Assembly (NCBI GenBank): GCA_035631655.1
Contig: DASQIH010000241.1
Span: forward strand, 62,001-126,000
Direction of reading: 5' to 3'
DNA: 64,000 nt
Source of the DNA: Gp1-AA122 sp035631655
Lineage (GTDB): Bacteria > Acidobacteriota > Terriglobia > Terriglobales > Acidobacteriaceae
A program made the translations under genes and the position numbers. The notes below the pieces were generated by a model, which was not told the DNA's origin, ran no database searches, and saw nothing but the letters and a program-made list of their open reading frames with translations. Positions 16,074-25,323 of this stretch are shown piece by piece; position 1 is the stretch's first letter, and each line of letters opens with the position of its first letter.

Positions 16074-16090
16074 TGCGACTCCTTGTCGCA
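16074..16090 (+). terminator. Small hairpin before the multicopper oxidase gene
   Basis: TGCGAC and GTCGCA form a 6-bp stem with a 5-nt loop, 62 bp after the preceding stop and 58 bp before the next start. It is too weak to distinguish a terminator from a leader structure. Confidence 0.2.
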
Positions 16091-16148
16091 CGCCGAGGCA
16101 TCCCAGGCGACGCTGAAACTCGGGCTAGTTCAGTAAAGGAGAAGAATC

Positions 16149-17570
16149 ATGAATCCTCGACGAAGCTTTTTCAGAAGCGTATTTGGACTGGGCGCTGGCG
16201 TCGCAGCCGCCGCAGGAGCAGCGAGAGCGCAGCAGATACGGTCCGGACCGGCAACGACTCAGCCGGTTCTGACACCGGACATCGCCGACCTGCCGTTCAC
16301 GATGGACAACGGCGTGAAAGTTTTTCATCTGATTGCCGAGCCGGTGAAACAGGTGATTATTCCAGGCCGGACTTTCGATCTCTGGGGCTTCAACGGGAGT
16401 GCGCCGGGGCCAACCATTCAGGCGAATGAGGGTGATCGGGTCCGCATCGTTTTCGAGAATCATCTGCCGGAACCCACTGGCATCCACTGGCACGGTCTCG
16501 AGCTTCCTATTGAAATGGATGGCGTGCCAGGCATCGGTCAGAAACCTGTCATGCCCGGCGAACGCTTCGTCTACGAGTTTCCACTGCAGCAAAACGGCAC
16601 CTTTTTCTACCACCCGCACATGGCTATGCAAGAGATGGTGGGAATGCTCGGCGGCTTCATCATCCACCCGAAGACACCCTATTCTCCACGAGTCGACAAG
16701 GACTTCCTGATCGCGCTGCAGGAGTATGCAGTTCTTCCCAGCAGCACGATCCCTAACAGCATGAGCATGGAATTCAACTGGCTCACCTTCAACGGTAAGG
16801 CCGGACCTGCATCGACGCCGCTGATCATTCGTCATGGGGAACGCGTCCGCATCCGGATTATCAATCTGGGTATGGACCACCATCCAATGCATCTTCATGG
16901 GTTCACGTTCTGGGAAACGGGACGCGAGGGCGCACGGCAGCCCGAGGCGATCTGGCCCAGGGGAAACACGACTTTAGTTGGTGTGGCGCAGGCGCGTGAC
17001 ATAGAGTTCGTGGCGGACCGCCTCGGCGACTGGATGTTTCATTGTCACCTTCCCCACCACATGATGAACCAGATGTCCTCAAATGTAGGACCGATGACCC
17101 GCCTCGGGCAGGGTATGCAGGGCGGAGCAAGCATGGCGGAAGGGATGGGAATTCCGCGGGACGGTCATGCCACGTCAGAAAACAAGGCTCCCAGCCTTGG
17201 CCGAGGTCTTGGGGTTGGATCCACGACAGACATGCTACGTGCTAACGGGCCGTTGTCTCAGACCGAGGCGGACAAGGCGATGGCCAACATGCCGGGAATG
17301 GATCACTCGAAGTTGAGCATGCCCGAACTGCCGAAGAACGCAAACCAAGTGCCGCTCTTTCCTCAGGACGCCTACATGGAAGGGCCGATGATGGCGATCG
17401 ACAAGGATGTCGAAAAACCCGAAACCTATGGCTTGCCAGCGGGCTGGAGTGGATTTGTTGGAGGGATGATGACTCTGGTTCGAGTTCTGCCCCCCGAACA
17501 ATACGAAAAGATCATGGATCTCAAAACGAAACAGAGAGCGCCAGGACGACCGGAGACTAGCGCCCAGTGA
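16149..17570 (+). CDS. Multicopper oxidase, CopA/CueO-like, Tat-exported
   Basis: The 473-residue protein opens with a twin-arginine signal (NPRRSFFRSVFGLGAG) and starts behind AAAGGAGAAG. All four copper-ligand motifs are present in order: GIHWHG, FYHPHMAMQ, HPMHLHG and the T1-site HCHLPHHMMNQM. It probably oxidises Cu(I) to the less toxic Cu(II) in the periplasm. A Met-rich tail (MANMPGMDHSKLSMPEL) could bind additional copper. It is followed by the CusF-TolC fusion gene with a 4-bp GTGA overlap, so oxidation and outer-membrane export are encoded together. The catalytic domain is shorter than three-domain CueO, so domain count should be treated as uncertain. Confidence 0.92.
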   Translation: MNPRRSFFRSVFGLGAGVAAAAGAARAQQIRSGPATTQPVLTPDIADLPFTMDNGVKVFHLIAEPVKQVIIPGRTFDLWGFNGSAPGPTIQANEGDRVRIVFENHLPEPTGIHWHGLELPIEMDGVPGIGQKPVMPGERFVYEFPLQQNGTFFYHPHMAMQEMVGMLGGFIIHPKTPYSPRVDKDFLIALQEYAVLPSSTIPNSMSMEFNWLTFNGKAGPASTPLIIRHGERVRIRIINLGMDHHPMHLHGFTFWETGREGARQPEAIWPRGNTTLVGVAQARDIEFVADRLGDWMFHCHLPHHMMNQMSSNVGPMTRLGQGMQGGASMAEGMGIPRDGHATSENKAPSLGRGLGVGSTTDMLRANGPLSQTEADKAMANMPGMDHSKLSMPELPKNANQVPLFPQDAYMEGPMMAIDKDVEKPETYGLPAGWSGFVGGMMTLVRVLPPEQYEKIMDLKTKQRAPGRPETSAQ

Positions 17571-19186
17571 AACACATCGTCATGAGTACTAAGTTTTACC
17601 GCGTGCCGATTCTCAGCCTTCTTGCGTTGGCCCTCGCGGTGTCTGTGGTCGTTGCAGATGCACAGCCGGCGGCTAAGAAGGAGTATTTGTTTCACGGCAA
17701 GGTCGAGCAGGTGGACCCCGCCACAAAACGGCTCACCGTCCATAGCGAACCAATCGAGGGCTGGATGGGTGCAATGACGATGGGATTCGCCGTCGACAAC
17801 GACGCCGTGTTCGATCGCGTTAAAGCTGGAGATCAGATTACGGCGAAGGTCTACGAGGGGGACCTCACACTGCACGACGTGCAGGTGATTCCTGGGAATA
17901 GTGCCGCAGCGCCGGGCGCAGCAAGCCAAAGTGCGATGCGACTGGAGGAGATAGAGCAGGTGGCCTTGGCGAACAATCCGACCGTGGCTCAGGTCCAAGC
18001 CAACCTCCGTGTGGCAACGGGACTCGCCAGGCAGGCGGGTCTCTATCCCAATCCCACGGTGGGTTACTACGGTGATGAAATTCGCGGTGGATATCTGGGT
18101 GGCGGCAAACAGGGCGGATTCGTCAGCCAGACGATCGTGCTCGGGGGTAAACTCGGTGCCGCGCGCCGCGTAGCCGATCTGCAAGCGAGTCAGGTAGAGA
18201 CAAGTGGACAGATTCAGCGGCTGCGCATCCTGAATAACGTCCGGGCGTTATTCTACCAGGTGCTTGCTGCGCAGAGATTGGTGGAAGTAAGGCAGAACCT
18301 CGCGACTCTTGCTGGAGACGCCACTCAGACTTCCTACCAACTGGGAAACGTCGGCCAGGCCGATCGCCCAGATATTCTTCAGGCCGAGGTGGAGCAACAA
18401 CAGGCAAATGTAAGCCTCAGAATTGCTCAGCAGAGTCTACAGGCTTCGTGGAGGGTGTTGGCCGCGGTGATCGGGAAACCGGGTCTGCCGCTTGCCCGTT
18501 TGGAAGGTGACCTTGAGGCGATTCCAGACCTCAACTACGAAGAATCGGTCGCCACCACATTACGGGAAAGTCCTGAAGTAAAACTGGCACAACAAGGGGT
18601 GGAGACCGCAGAGGCTTCTCTCGGACAAGCGAAAAAAGCACCCATACCGGATTTGCAGGTCACTGGAATTCTCGCGCAGAACTACGAGCCGCTCGAGACA
18701 ACGCGAAGGCCTATTGGGTTGCAGGGTGGCGCGCAGGTCGGTGTTCAAATCCCGATCTTCAATCGAAACCAGGGTAACGTTGCAGCCGCTAAGGGCGAAA
18801 TCGAGAGCGCGAAGCAGGAACTAGCCCGTCTGAAACTTCAACTGGAGCGCGACTTGGCGGCTATGTTCCGCGACTACGATTCTGCCCGCGTTATCGTCCA
18901 GCAGTACAAGACGGAGATGCTGCCGAGAGCGGAGCAAGCTTACAAGTTGTACCAAACGACGTACCAGAGAATGGCGGCCGCTTATCCGCAGGTCCTCATC
19001 TCTCAGCGAACGCTGTTCCAGTTGGAAGCCGATTACATCCAGGCGCTCGATAACGCTTGGCAGAGTTCGTTAGTCATTCGGGGGTTTGGATTGATGGATG
19101 GCCTTTCTCAGCCTGTAACTGGGCCAGGCCGGTCAGGAAGTTTTGGAACAGGAGTGTCCACATCGCGACCGGCAGCACTGCAATAG
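17567..19186 (+). CDS. CusF domain fused to TolC-family outer-membrane channel
   Basis: The 539-residue product combines two normally separate proteins. After a signal peptide (LALAVSVVVADAQ), residues about 35-110 form a CusF domain: YLFHGKVEQVDP, then EGWMGAMTMGFAV with the Trp and two Met of the Cu(I) site. From about 125 to 515 it is a TolC/OEP channel with two coiled-coil repeats (RLRILNNVRALFYQVLAAQRLVEV and ERDLAAMFRDYDSARVIVQQYK). The start is GTG 17567 overlapping the oxidase stop, or ATG 17582. It has no RND or adaptor gene beside it and may serve one of the other pumps in the window (inference). Confidence 0.88.
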   Translation: MKHIVMSTKFYRVPILSLLALALAVSVVVADAQPAAKKEYLFHGKVEQVDPATKRLTVHSEPIEGWMGAMTMGFAVDNDAVFDRVKAGDQITAKVYEGDLTLHDVQVIPGNSAAAPGAASQSAMRLEEIEQVALANNPTVAQVQANLRVATGLARQAGLYPNPTVGYYGDEIRGGYLGGGKQGGFVSQTIVLGGKLGAARRVADLQASQVETSGQIQRLRILNNVRALFYQVLAAQRLVEVRQNLATLAGDATQTSYQLGNVGQADRPDILQAEVEQQQANVSLRIAQQSLQASWRVLAAVIGKPGLPLARLEGDLEAIPDLNYEESVATTLRESPEVKLAQQGVETAEASLGQAKKAPIPDLQVTGILAQNYEPLETTRRPIGLQGGAQVGVQIPIFNRNQGNVAAAKGEIESAKQELARLKLQLERDLAAMFRDYDSARVIVQQYKTEMLPRAEQAYKLYQTTYQRMAAAYPQVLISQRTLFQLEADYIQALDNAWQSSLVIRGFGLMDGLSQPVTGPGRSGSFGTGVSTSRPAALQ

Positions 19187-19211
19187 CCGACCTAAGCGGG
19201 AGAAGCATACT

Positions 19212-19832
19212 ATGCGGAATCTAATTTGGTTCGTCGCCGGCGCGATCGCACTGGCCGTCGTGGTCGGTGCTGGTGGCGTCATTGTTCTAAAGACGGGCGC
19301 GAACGGATTCAGCGCTCGGGCGCAGCCCAGCGTGCTCGAACGTTTCGCCGCACGACAGGCTCGCGCCATGGCATTGCCTGCCGACGCGAAAAAGCGCACA
19401 AATCCGGTTGCAGGTTCGCCGGAAGTTCTGGCGGACGCACGCGCACACTGGGCGGACCATTGCGCTGGTTGTCACTCGAACAATGGCAGCGGCAGTGCCG
19501 AAATGGGAAAGCACATGTATCCGCCTGCTCCCGACATGCGCCAGGCGAACACACAAGATCTGACCGATGGCGAGTTGTTCTACATCATCCAAAACGGCGT
19601 CCGCCTAACGGGGATGCCCTCTTGGGGAAGTGGCACGGCCCACGATGAGCAAGACTCCTGGAAGCTGGTCCTGTTCATTCGCTATTTACCGAAGCTTACG
19701 GCCGAAGAGGAGCGAGAAATGGAAACGCTCAATCCAAAGAGTCCGGAAGAACTGAAAGAAGAAGAGGAAGAGAGAAAGTTTTTGAATGGAGAACAATCAG
19801 ATGAACACGCACAGCATGAACACCACCACTAG
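19212..19832 (+). CDS. Membrane-anchored c-type cytochrome with His-rich tail
   Basis: The 206-residue protein starts at ATG 19212. It has one N-terminal membrane helix (residues 4-27), a single heme-binding CAGCH (Cys84, Cys87, His88) and a probable distal Met in GMPSWGSG. The C-terminus is a charged helix ending in DEHAQHEHHH. It fits small class I cytochromes that pass electrons in the periplasm. Placed after the multicopper oxidase, it may accept or donate electrons in copper oxidation (inference). The gene overlaps the next by 32 bp. Confidence 0.87.
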   Translation: MRNLIWFVAGAIALAVVVGAGGVIVLKTGANGFSARAQPSVLERFAARQARAMALPADAKKRTNPVAGSPEVLADARAHWADHCAGCHSNNGSGSAEMGKHMYPPAPDMRQANTQDLTDGELFYIIQNGVRLTGMPSWGSGTAHDEQDSWKLVLFIRYLPKLTAEEEREMETLNPKSPEELKEEEEERKFLNGEQSDEHAQHEHHH

Positions 19833-20166
19833 GCTCAAGATCCAGGTCGCGCTCCTCGCGATCGTGTCTCTTGCGCTCCTACCCACAATCGCTACGGCGC
19901 ACGGCGGCGAAGAGCACGTGACCGGCACGGTGAGCAAGATTTCGGACACATCCGTCACGGTCAAGACAACGGCCGGAAAGACCGTTGAAGTCGGCTTTGA
20001 CGCGAAGATGACCACTTACGAACGTGCCAAGCAACCGATCCAGAAGACCGATATCAAGGTTGGAGACAAGATCGTCATCCACGCCATGGAGGTCAACGAG
20101 AAGCTTGTTGCCCATAGCGTCGAGCTTGGGGCGGCGGCTGCGGCAAAACAAACGGCGAAGCATTAG
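19801..20166 (+). CDS. Secreted DUF5666-like OB-fold protein
   Basis: From ATG 19801 (GGAG about 10 bp upstream) the product is 121 residues with a signal peptide ending TIATAHGG. The mature part has the pattern VTGTVSKISDTSVTVKTTAGKTVEVGF...TDIKVGDKIVIHA, typical of DUF5666-type single OB folds, and ends in an Ala/Lys tail. It begins GGEEH after cleavage, a possible amino-terminal copper site (inference). No enzymatic motif is seen. It is the last gene of the multicopper oxidase run; a terminator-like hairpin follows. Confidence 0.75.
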   Translation: MNTHSMNTTTRLKIQVALLAIVSLALLPTIATAHGGEEHVTGTVSKISDTSVTVKTTAGKTVEVGFDAKMTTYERAKQPIQKTDIKVGDKIVIHAMEVNEKLVAHSVELGAAAAAKQTAKH

Positions 20167-20193
20167 GACGGACCAACACGATTCCGATTACCG

Positions 20194-20221
20194 CGAGGCG
20201 GTCACTTGAACGATCGCCTCG
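20194..20221 (+). terminator. Terminator-like hairpin after the DUF5666-like gene
   Basis: CGAGGCG and CGCCTCG form a 7-bp stem, extended inward by three pairs to a 10-bp stem with an 8-nt loop, 27 bp after the stop. No T-tract follows. Confidence 0.45.
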
Positions 20222-20348
20222 TGGAAAACAGAGTCTGACCGGTGGAGTCGAAGTCTCGGGCGGGAGGCGCAATGGACAATTCTCTTCCGAGGCCGATGAT
20301 CCGGATAGGGCAATCGGCGGCGCGTCCGAACAGAACTAGGAGATCGAA

Positions 20349-21530
20349 ATGAAACGATTAAAATCTTGCCTGTTTACATCATGTCTGTTGGCAGCGGCAG
20401 TTCCAGGATTTGGACAGGCGCTCAAGGCAGAGCCGATAGCAAATCCGTCCGGCGCAACTAGCTTGCAAGCGCACTGGGGCACGGCGCAGGACGGCAGCCC
20501 GCTATTAAGCTGGGTCGAAACACTCAAGGACGGCTCTCATACGCTGCGCTATGCGATTCGCCGCAGCACCCAGTGGTCCGAGCCGCGCACGATTGCGACG
20601 AATCGCCACCTTTTCCGACAGCCTGCGGAGTCTCCTTCGGTGATTTCCTTTGCCGACGGGTCATTACTCGCGGAATGGGTTGAGATACCGCCAGCTTCGA
20701 GCGAGGCCGAGTACATATATGTCTCGGCATCGAAGGACGGCGTCAAATGGACGTCACCAGCCATGGCGCATCAGGATCGTAGTCCTGTTCAGCATGCGCT
20801 CGTTTCCATGGCCGCTAGCGGCGATAGGGAAGCCTCTCTTGTTTGGCTGGAGGCGTTGAAGGGTGAAGATGCGCCCTCGGTTTTGAAGCGGACCATCGTC
20901 AGTAGCGACGGCAGGGTCGTGAAGGAAGAGAGCTTGGATTCTGACGTCTGCACTTGCTGTCCCACAAGTATTGTGAAAACCACGAAGGGGTTGCTGGTTG
21001 CCTACCGAGACCACACTCCGCAAGATATTCGCGATATCGCTGTCATTCGATTCGAGAACGGCCGCTGGCTGCCATCGAAGATCTTAAACCCCGACAAATG
21101 GGAGATCAATGCATGCCCCGTGAATGGCGCTTCTGCGGTGGCAAAGGATAACCGGGTCGCAATCGCCTGGTATACGGAAGCGCAAGACTCTCCACGGACG
21201 CAGCTTGTCTTCTCCATAGATGCTGGTGCGACGTTTAGCAAGCCTATCCGCGTCAGCACCGGGAATTCCTTTGGCCACGTCTCGGCAGCTTTGGACGACC
21301 AGGGCGGTGCGCTCGTGTCCTGGCTTGAAGAAGGCAAAGGCGCGGATGGGGTCCGGCTCCTGGTGCGTCAAGTTACCGGCGCCGGTGTTGCTGGTGCTGT
21401 AACGCAAGTTGCCCAGGGTTCGAGGTCGAGCATAGGCTATCCGCGGATCCTGCACGCCGGAAATGAGACATGGATTGCCTGGGGGAATTCGGGAGCCGCA
21501 AAGATACAAACGGCTCGTCTTTCAAAGTGA
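20349..21530 (+). CDS. Secreted BNR/sialidase-like beta-propeller with Cys motif
   Basis: The 393-residue protein starts at ATG 20349 behind AGGAGATC and has a signal peptide (CLLAAAVPGFGQ). It shows repeating blades with BNR-like turns (SKDGVKWTSP, SIDAGATFSKP, FADGSLLAEW), typical of the sialidase superfamily. It lacks an obvious set of catalytic Arg/Asp/Tyr residues, so sialidase activity should not be assumed. A CTCCPTS motif near residue 201 and NACPVNG near residue 253 are unusual in such propellers and could form a metal or disulfide site. The gene stands alone between the copper oxidase run and the signalling operon. Confidence 0.75.
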   Translation: MKRLKSCLFTSCLLAAAVPGFGQALKAEPIANPSGATSLQAHWGTAQDGSPLLSWVETLKDGSHTLRYAIRRSTQWSEPRTIATNRHLFRQPAESPSVISFADGSLLAEWVEIPPASSEAEYIYVSASKDGVKWTSPAMAHQDRSPVQHALVSMAASGDREASLVWLEALKGEDAPSVLKRTIVSSDGRVVKEESLDSDVCTCCPTSIVKTTKGLLVAYRDHTPQDIRDIAVIRFENGRWLPSKILNPDKWEINACPVNGASAVAKDNRVAIAWYTEAQDSPRTQLVFSIDAGATFSKPIRVSTGNSFGHVSAALDDQGGALVSWLEEGKGADGVRLLVRQVTGAGVAGAVTQVAQGSRSSIGYPRILHAGNETWIAWGNSGAAKIQTARLSK

Positions 21531-21618
21531 GGTGCCCTTGAAACGTGGTGAGAATCGGGAGGCCGACTCCTTGGACGAGCAAATATCTGGGCAATGCTGA
21601 TGAGATTGCAGACACTGA

Positions 21619-23538
21619 ATGGATAACAACTGGTACCGTGAACTCTTCGAAGTGGCGCCTGACGCGATCCTTGAGGTGGATCACGAGGGAGCAATCAGGC
21701 TCGTGAACGAGGAGGCGGAACGACTCTTCGGCTGGCCGCGTTCGAAGCTGATCGGGAAGCGGGTGGAAGAACTCTTGCCAGAGCGGCATAGACAGGGGCA
21801 TCTCACACACAGGGAGCATTATCATGCTCATCCTACGAAGCGCCGCATGGGCTCGGGCCTCGATCTTTGGGCACTCAAGGCCGATGGGACAGAATTCCCG
21901 GTGGATATCAAGCTGAGCCCGATTCAGACGGATGACGGTTTACGAACCATGTGCGTGGTTCGGGACGTCACCGAGCGGCGGCGAACTGAGGCGCAAATCC
22001 GGTCTCTCAATGAGAACTTGGAGCGGCGAAACCGGGAGGTTGAGCGCGCCAACCAGCTCAAGAGCGAGTTCCTTGCAAGCATGAGCCACGAACTTCGGAC
22101 GCCACTAAACGCGATCATCGGTTTCTCAGACCTTCTGCACGAGCAAAGCGCCGGGGGAGTGAATGAGAAGCAGCAGCGATATCTGAACCACATCTCGCAC
22201 GGCGCTCGCCATCTTCTGACGCTCATCAACGACATTCTCGATCTTTCAAAGATAGAAGCCGGTCGGTTGGATCTCCGACTTGAGAAGCTGACTCTGCCTG
22301 AGGATATCGAGGAGGTGTTCACCTCGATGAGACAGGCGGCCACCGCAAAAGGCCTGCGTCTCGATATTCATGTGCGTAGCGGGCTTGAGTTTCACGCCGA
22401 CAAGACCCGGTTCAGACAGATCATCTACAACCTCCTCAGCAACGCAGTCAAGTTCACGCCGGCCGAAGGAAATATCACTGTAGAGGCCCATGCCGAGGGT
22501 AGTCTGTTGCGGCTCGTTGTCAGTGATACAGGCATAGGCATACCGCCTAGCGAGATCGAGACCATCTTTGGAGCTTTCCACCAGGCCGCTGAGACGACCA
22601 AAGGAGTCCGGGAGGGCACAGGATTGGGTTTGGCCATCACGAAGCGCCTGGTCGAGCTGCATCGGGGGCGTATCTGGGTGGAGAGTGAGGTTGGCCGGGG
22701 GAGCCGGTTCTACGTTGAGATTCCGCCGCCTTCCGAAATGGAGAGGCAGGAGCTCAAGATCTCGGTTGGCGGAGCCGGTTTGCGGGGAGAGAACACTCTC
22801 GTCCTGATTGTGGAAGACGAGGACTCAGCTCGCGAGTTGTTAACACACTATCTCGAGCCCGAAGGATACGACGTGGCGTGGGTTGGCTCAGGATCTGACG
22901 CTCTGATACGCGCACGTGAACTCAAGCCCGATGCGATCACGCTTGACATACGCCTCGGAGACGGCAGCGGTTGGGAAATTCTTCACCGGCTTAAGCAGGA
23001 TCCCGAAACAGCCCACATTCCTGTCGTGGTGATCTCGATTCTCGACGAACCGGAAACTGGCTTTACTTTCGGCGCATCCGACTACCTCGTAAAGCCTGTT
23101 GAGAAGGAAACTTTGCTTGCGGCCCTTCGCGCACACGTTCCTCTTTCTTCAAAAGGTGCAGCCAGGCTGCTTGTCGTCGATGACGATACAGAGACGCGCT
23201 ATCTGCTCTCCGAGATGCTGGAGGCTGAGGGTTACATGACGTTGCTCGCCGCCAGCGGAAGCCAGGCTTTCGATATTTTAAGCCGCGTATCTCCCGCCGC
23301 GATCCTACTCGACCTGATAATGCCCGAGGTGGACGGTTTCGAGGTTCTCCGGCGGATCAGGGAAGACCGCATGTCGCGAGACATCCCTGTTTTCATTCTG
23401 ACTGCAAAGGACCTTACCGAGCGGGATCTTGATTACCTTGCTGGGAAGACGCACGCTCTATTCCTTAAAGGAGAAGCGTGGAGAGAGGCCCTCGTCGCGC
23501 AGCTTCGGCTAGCTTTGCGGGAGGACTTGACGCCGTGA
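21619..23538 (+). CDS. Hybrid histidine kinase: PAS, HisKA, HATPase, two receivers
   Basis: The 639-residue protein has no membrane helix, so it senses a cytoplasmic signal or partner. The order is PAS (about 5-120), a coiled coil, HisKA with phospho-acceptor His157 in SMSHELRTPLNAI, HATPase (NLLSNAVKF, DTGIGI, GTGLGLAI), receiver 1 (VLIVEDED...LDIRLGD) and receiver 2 (LLVVDDD...LDLIMPEVDG). Its stop overlaps the following receiver gene by GTGA. This kinase and the two downstream proteins form a phosphorelay operon. The input signal is not evident; the location among copper genes is the only hint. Confidence 0.92.
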   Translation: MDNNWYRELFEVAPDAILEVDHEGAIRLVNEEAERLFGWPRSKLIGKRVEELLPERHRQGHLTHREHYHAHPTKRRMGSGLDLWALKADGTEFPVDIKLSPIQTDDGLRTMCVVRDVTERRRTEAQIRSLNENLERRNREVERANQLKSEFLASMSHELRTPLNAIIGFSDLLHEQSAGGVNEKQQRYLNHISHGARHLLTLINDILDLSKIEAGRLDLRLEKLTLPEDIEEVFTSMRQAATAKGLRLDIHVRSGLEFHADKTRFRQIIYNLLSNAVKFTPAEGNITVEAHAEGSLLRLVVSDTGIGIPPSEIETIFGAFHQAAETTKGVREGTGLGLAITKRLVELHRGRIWVESEVGRGSRFYVEIPPPSEMERQELKISVGGAGLRGENTLVLIVEDEDSARELLTHYLEPEGYDVAWVGSGSDALIRARELKPDAITLDIRLGDGSGWEILHRLKQDPETAHIPVVVISILDEPETGFTFGASDYLVKPVEKETLLAALRAHVPLSSKGAARLLVVDDDTETRYLLSEMLEAEGYMTLLAASGSQAFDILSRVSPAAILLDLIMPEVDGFEVLRRIREDRMSRDIPVFILTAKDLTERDLDYLAGKTHALFLKGEAWREALVAQLRLALREDLTP

Positions 23539-23927
23539 TCACAATACTGATTGCCGACGACAATGCCGCCAGCTTGGAGATGCTGAGCGCCGCACTCGCA
23601 GTCCTGGGCCACAGGATTATTGAAGCATCTAATGGACACGACGCTTTGTTGAAAGTCACGATTGAACGACCGGATATCGCGCTGATCGACATCCAGATGC
23701 CGGGTTTGGACGGCTTTGCAGTGCTTCGCGCAATCCGGGCTCTTGAGCCACCGGTCCCGTGCCGTGTTCTAGCACTCACAGCCTTTGCTATGGATGGCGA
23801 TCGCGAGCGAATGATTGCTTCCGGTTTCGATGGTTACATCGCCAAACCAGTGTCGATCTCGCATGTTCGGGAGCAGGTGCGGTGGATTCTCAATTCTGCG
23901 TATAAGTCGGCCAGTCATGAACTTTAA
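23535..23927 (+). CDS. Single-domain response regulator
   Basis: The 130-residue protein from GTG 23535 is a lone receiver with the acidic pair (ADDN), phospho-acceptor Asp52 in IDIQMPGLDG, the switch Thr in LALTAFA and Lys in YIAKP. It lacks an output domain and probably shuttles phosphate or acts by protein contact within the phosphorelay. It overlaps the kinase gene by 4 bp and the sigma-54 activator gene by 11 bp. An upstream in-frame extension to 23478 would lie wholly inside the kinase gene and is unlikely. Confidence 0.9.
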   Translation: MITILIADDNAASLEMLSAALAVLGHRIIEASNGHDALLKVTIERPDIALIDIQMPGLDGFAVLRAIRALEPPVPCRVLALTAFAMDGDRERMIASGFDGYIAKPVSISHVREQVRWILNSAYKSASHEL

Positions 23928-25323
23928 GATTCTGGCCATTGACGATGATGCTCCGAGTCTGGAACTCGTGATGTCCGCGCTCGAGCAGGACGGCGTCGAG
24001 ATCCTCGGTGCTCCCGATCCCCAGGAAGGACTCACTCTGTTCCAGAAGGAGCAACCCGACGTTGTGCTGGTCGATCTGATGATGCCGAAAATGAATGGCA
24101 TTGAGGTCCTCAAACGGATCGTGGGCAGCCAAGGGGGCTCCCGCGAGGACAGAGCCATCGTTATCATGCTGACGGCGTTCGGAACGGTCGAAACAGCCGT
24201 TGAGGCAATGAAGGCTGGGGCGTACGATTACTTGACGAAACCGATCCAGATTTCTGAACTCCGCCTGGTCGTGGAACGTGCGCTGGAGCACTTGGGGTTG
24301 CGCGCCGAGGTGCGGCGGTTACGGCGCGTTCTTGATGCCAAGTACGGATTTGAATCCATCGTCGGCCGTTCCAAGCGTTTGCTGGAGGTTTTGGATATGG
24401 CCGGGCGCGCAGCCCAGAGCACGTCGACCGTGCTGGTTCGAGGCGAAACTGGCACTGGAAAAGAACTGCTGGCGAAGGCAATTCACTTTAACAGCTCTCG
24501 CAAGGAGCGGCCCTTCGTAACGATCAATTGTGGGGCGATCCCGAAGGACCTGCTTGAATCCGAACTATTCGGTCATGTCAAGGGATCTTTTACCGGGGCC
24601 GTAGCCCACAAAACCGGAAAGGTGGAAGCGGCTCATCGAGGGACGCTGTTCTTGGATGAGATTGGCGATATGGCTCTCGAGCTCCAGGTGAAGTTGCTCC
24701 GGCTCATTCAGCAAGGGGAGGTCGAGAAGATCGGCGCAACCGAGCCGATGAAAGTCGATGTGCGGATCATCGCTGCCACGCATCGGAACCTCCAGGCCAT
24801 GATCGACGATCAGACGTTTCGTGAGGACTTGTACTACCGTCTTTCCGTCATCCCGTTGGAGTTGCCACCATTGCGCGAGCGGTCCGATGACATTCCGGAA
24901 CTCGTTCGCATCTTCTTCCAACGAGGCCGCGAGAAACATGGCCGGCCAAGCCTTCAGTTGCCAGAAACGTTGATGTCGTATTTCGAGGAATACCGCTGGC
25001 CGGGAAACGTCCGCGAACTGGAGAATATCATCGAGCGGATCATCGTGCTTTCGGATGGTGATCTGGTGCGTTCGGCGGATCTTCCCGCCTCCTTGCGAGT
25101 CGAACCCGACAGGAAGAATCTGCTGCAACTAAAACTGCCACCCGAGGGGATAAGCCTTGAGGCCGTCGAAAAGGAACTGATTCTGACGGCCTTGCGGAAG
25201 TTTGACTGGAATCAGTCTCGTGCTGCACAATTTCTCGACATGAGCCGTAAGACTCTCATCTACCGAATGGAGAAGTTCGGGCTGCGGCGCGAACAGAACG
25301 GCGAACATACGTCCGGGAAGTAG
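23917..25323 (+). CDS. Sigma-54-dependent response regulator (NtrC/ZraR-like), GSFTGA variant
   Basis: The 468-residue protein from ATG 23917 has a receiver (Asp53 in VDLMMPKMNG), AAA+ domain (Walker A GETGTGKE, Walker B FLDEIGD) and a Fis-type helix-turn-helix (NQSRAAQFLDMSRKTLIYRM). It would activate sigma-54 promoters. The sigma-54 contact loop reads GSFTGA in place of the usual GAFTGA; the key Phe and Thr are kept, so it is probably functional. It is a close paralogue of the activator at 33.9-35.3 kb, particularly in the DNA-recognition helix (SRKTLIYRMEK in both), so the two may bind similar sites. Confidence 0.93.
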   Translation: MNFKILAIDDDAPSLELVMSALEQDGVEILGAPDPQEGLTLFQKEQPDVVLVDLMMPKMNGIEVLKRIVGSQGGSREDRAIVIMLTAFGTVETAVEAMKAGAYDYLTKPIQISELRLVVERALEHLGLRAEVRRLRRVLDAKYGFESIVGRSKRLLEVLDMAGRAAQSTSTVLVRGETGTGKELLAKAIHFNSSRKERPFVTINCGAIPKDLLESELFGHVKGSFTGAVAHKTGKVEAAHRGTLFLDEIGDMALELQVKLLRLIQQGEVEKIGATEPMKVDVRIIAATHRNLQAMIDDQTFREDLYYRLSVIPLELPPLRERSDDIPELVRIFFQRGREKHGRPSLQLPETLMSYFEEYRWPGNVRELENIIERIIVLSDGDLVRSADLPASLRVEPDRKNLLQLKLPPEGISLEAVEKELILTALRKFDWNQSRAAQFLDMSRKTLIYRMEKFGLRREQNGEHTSGK

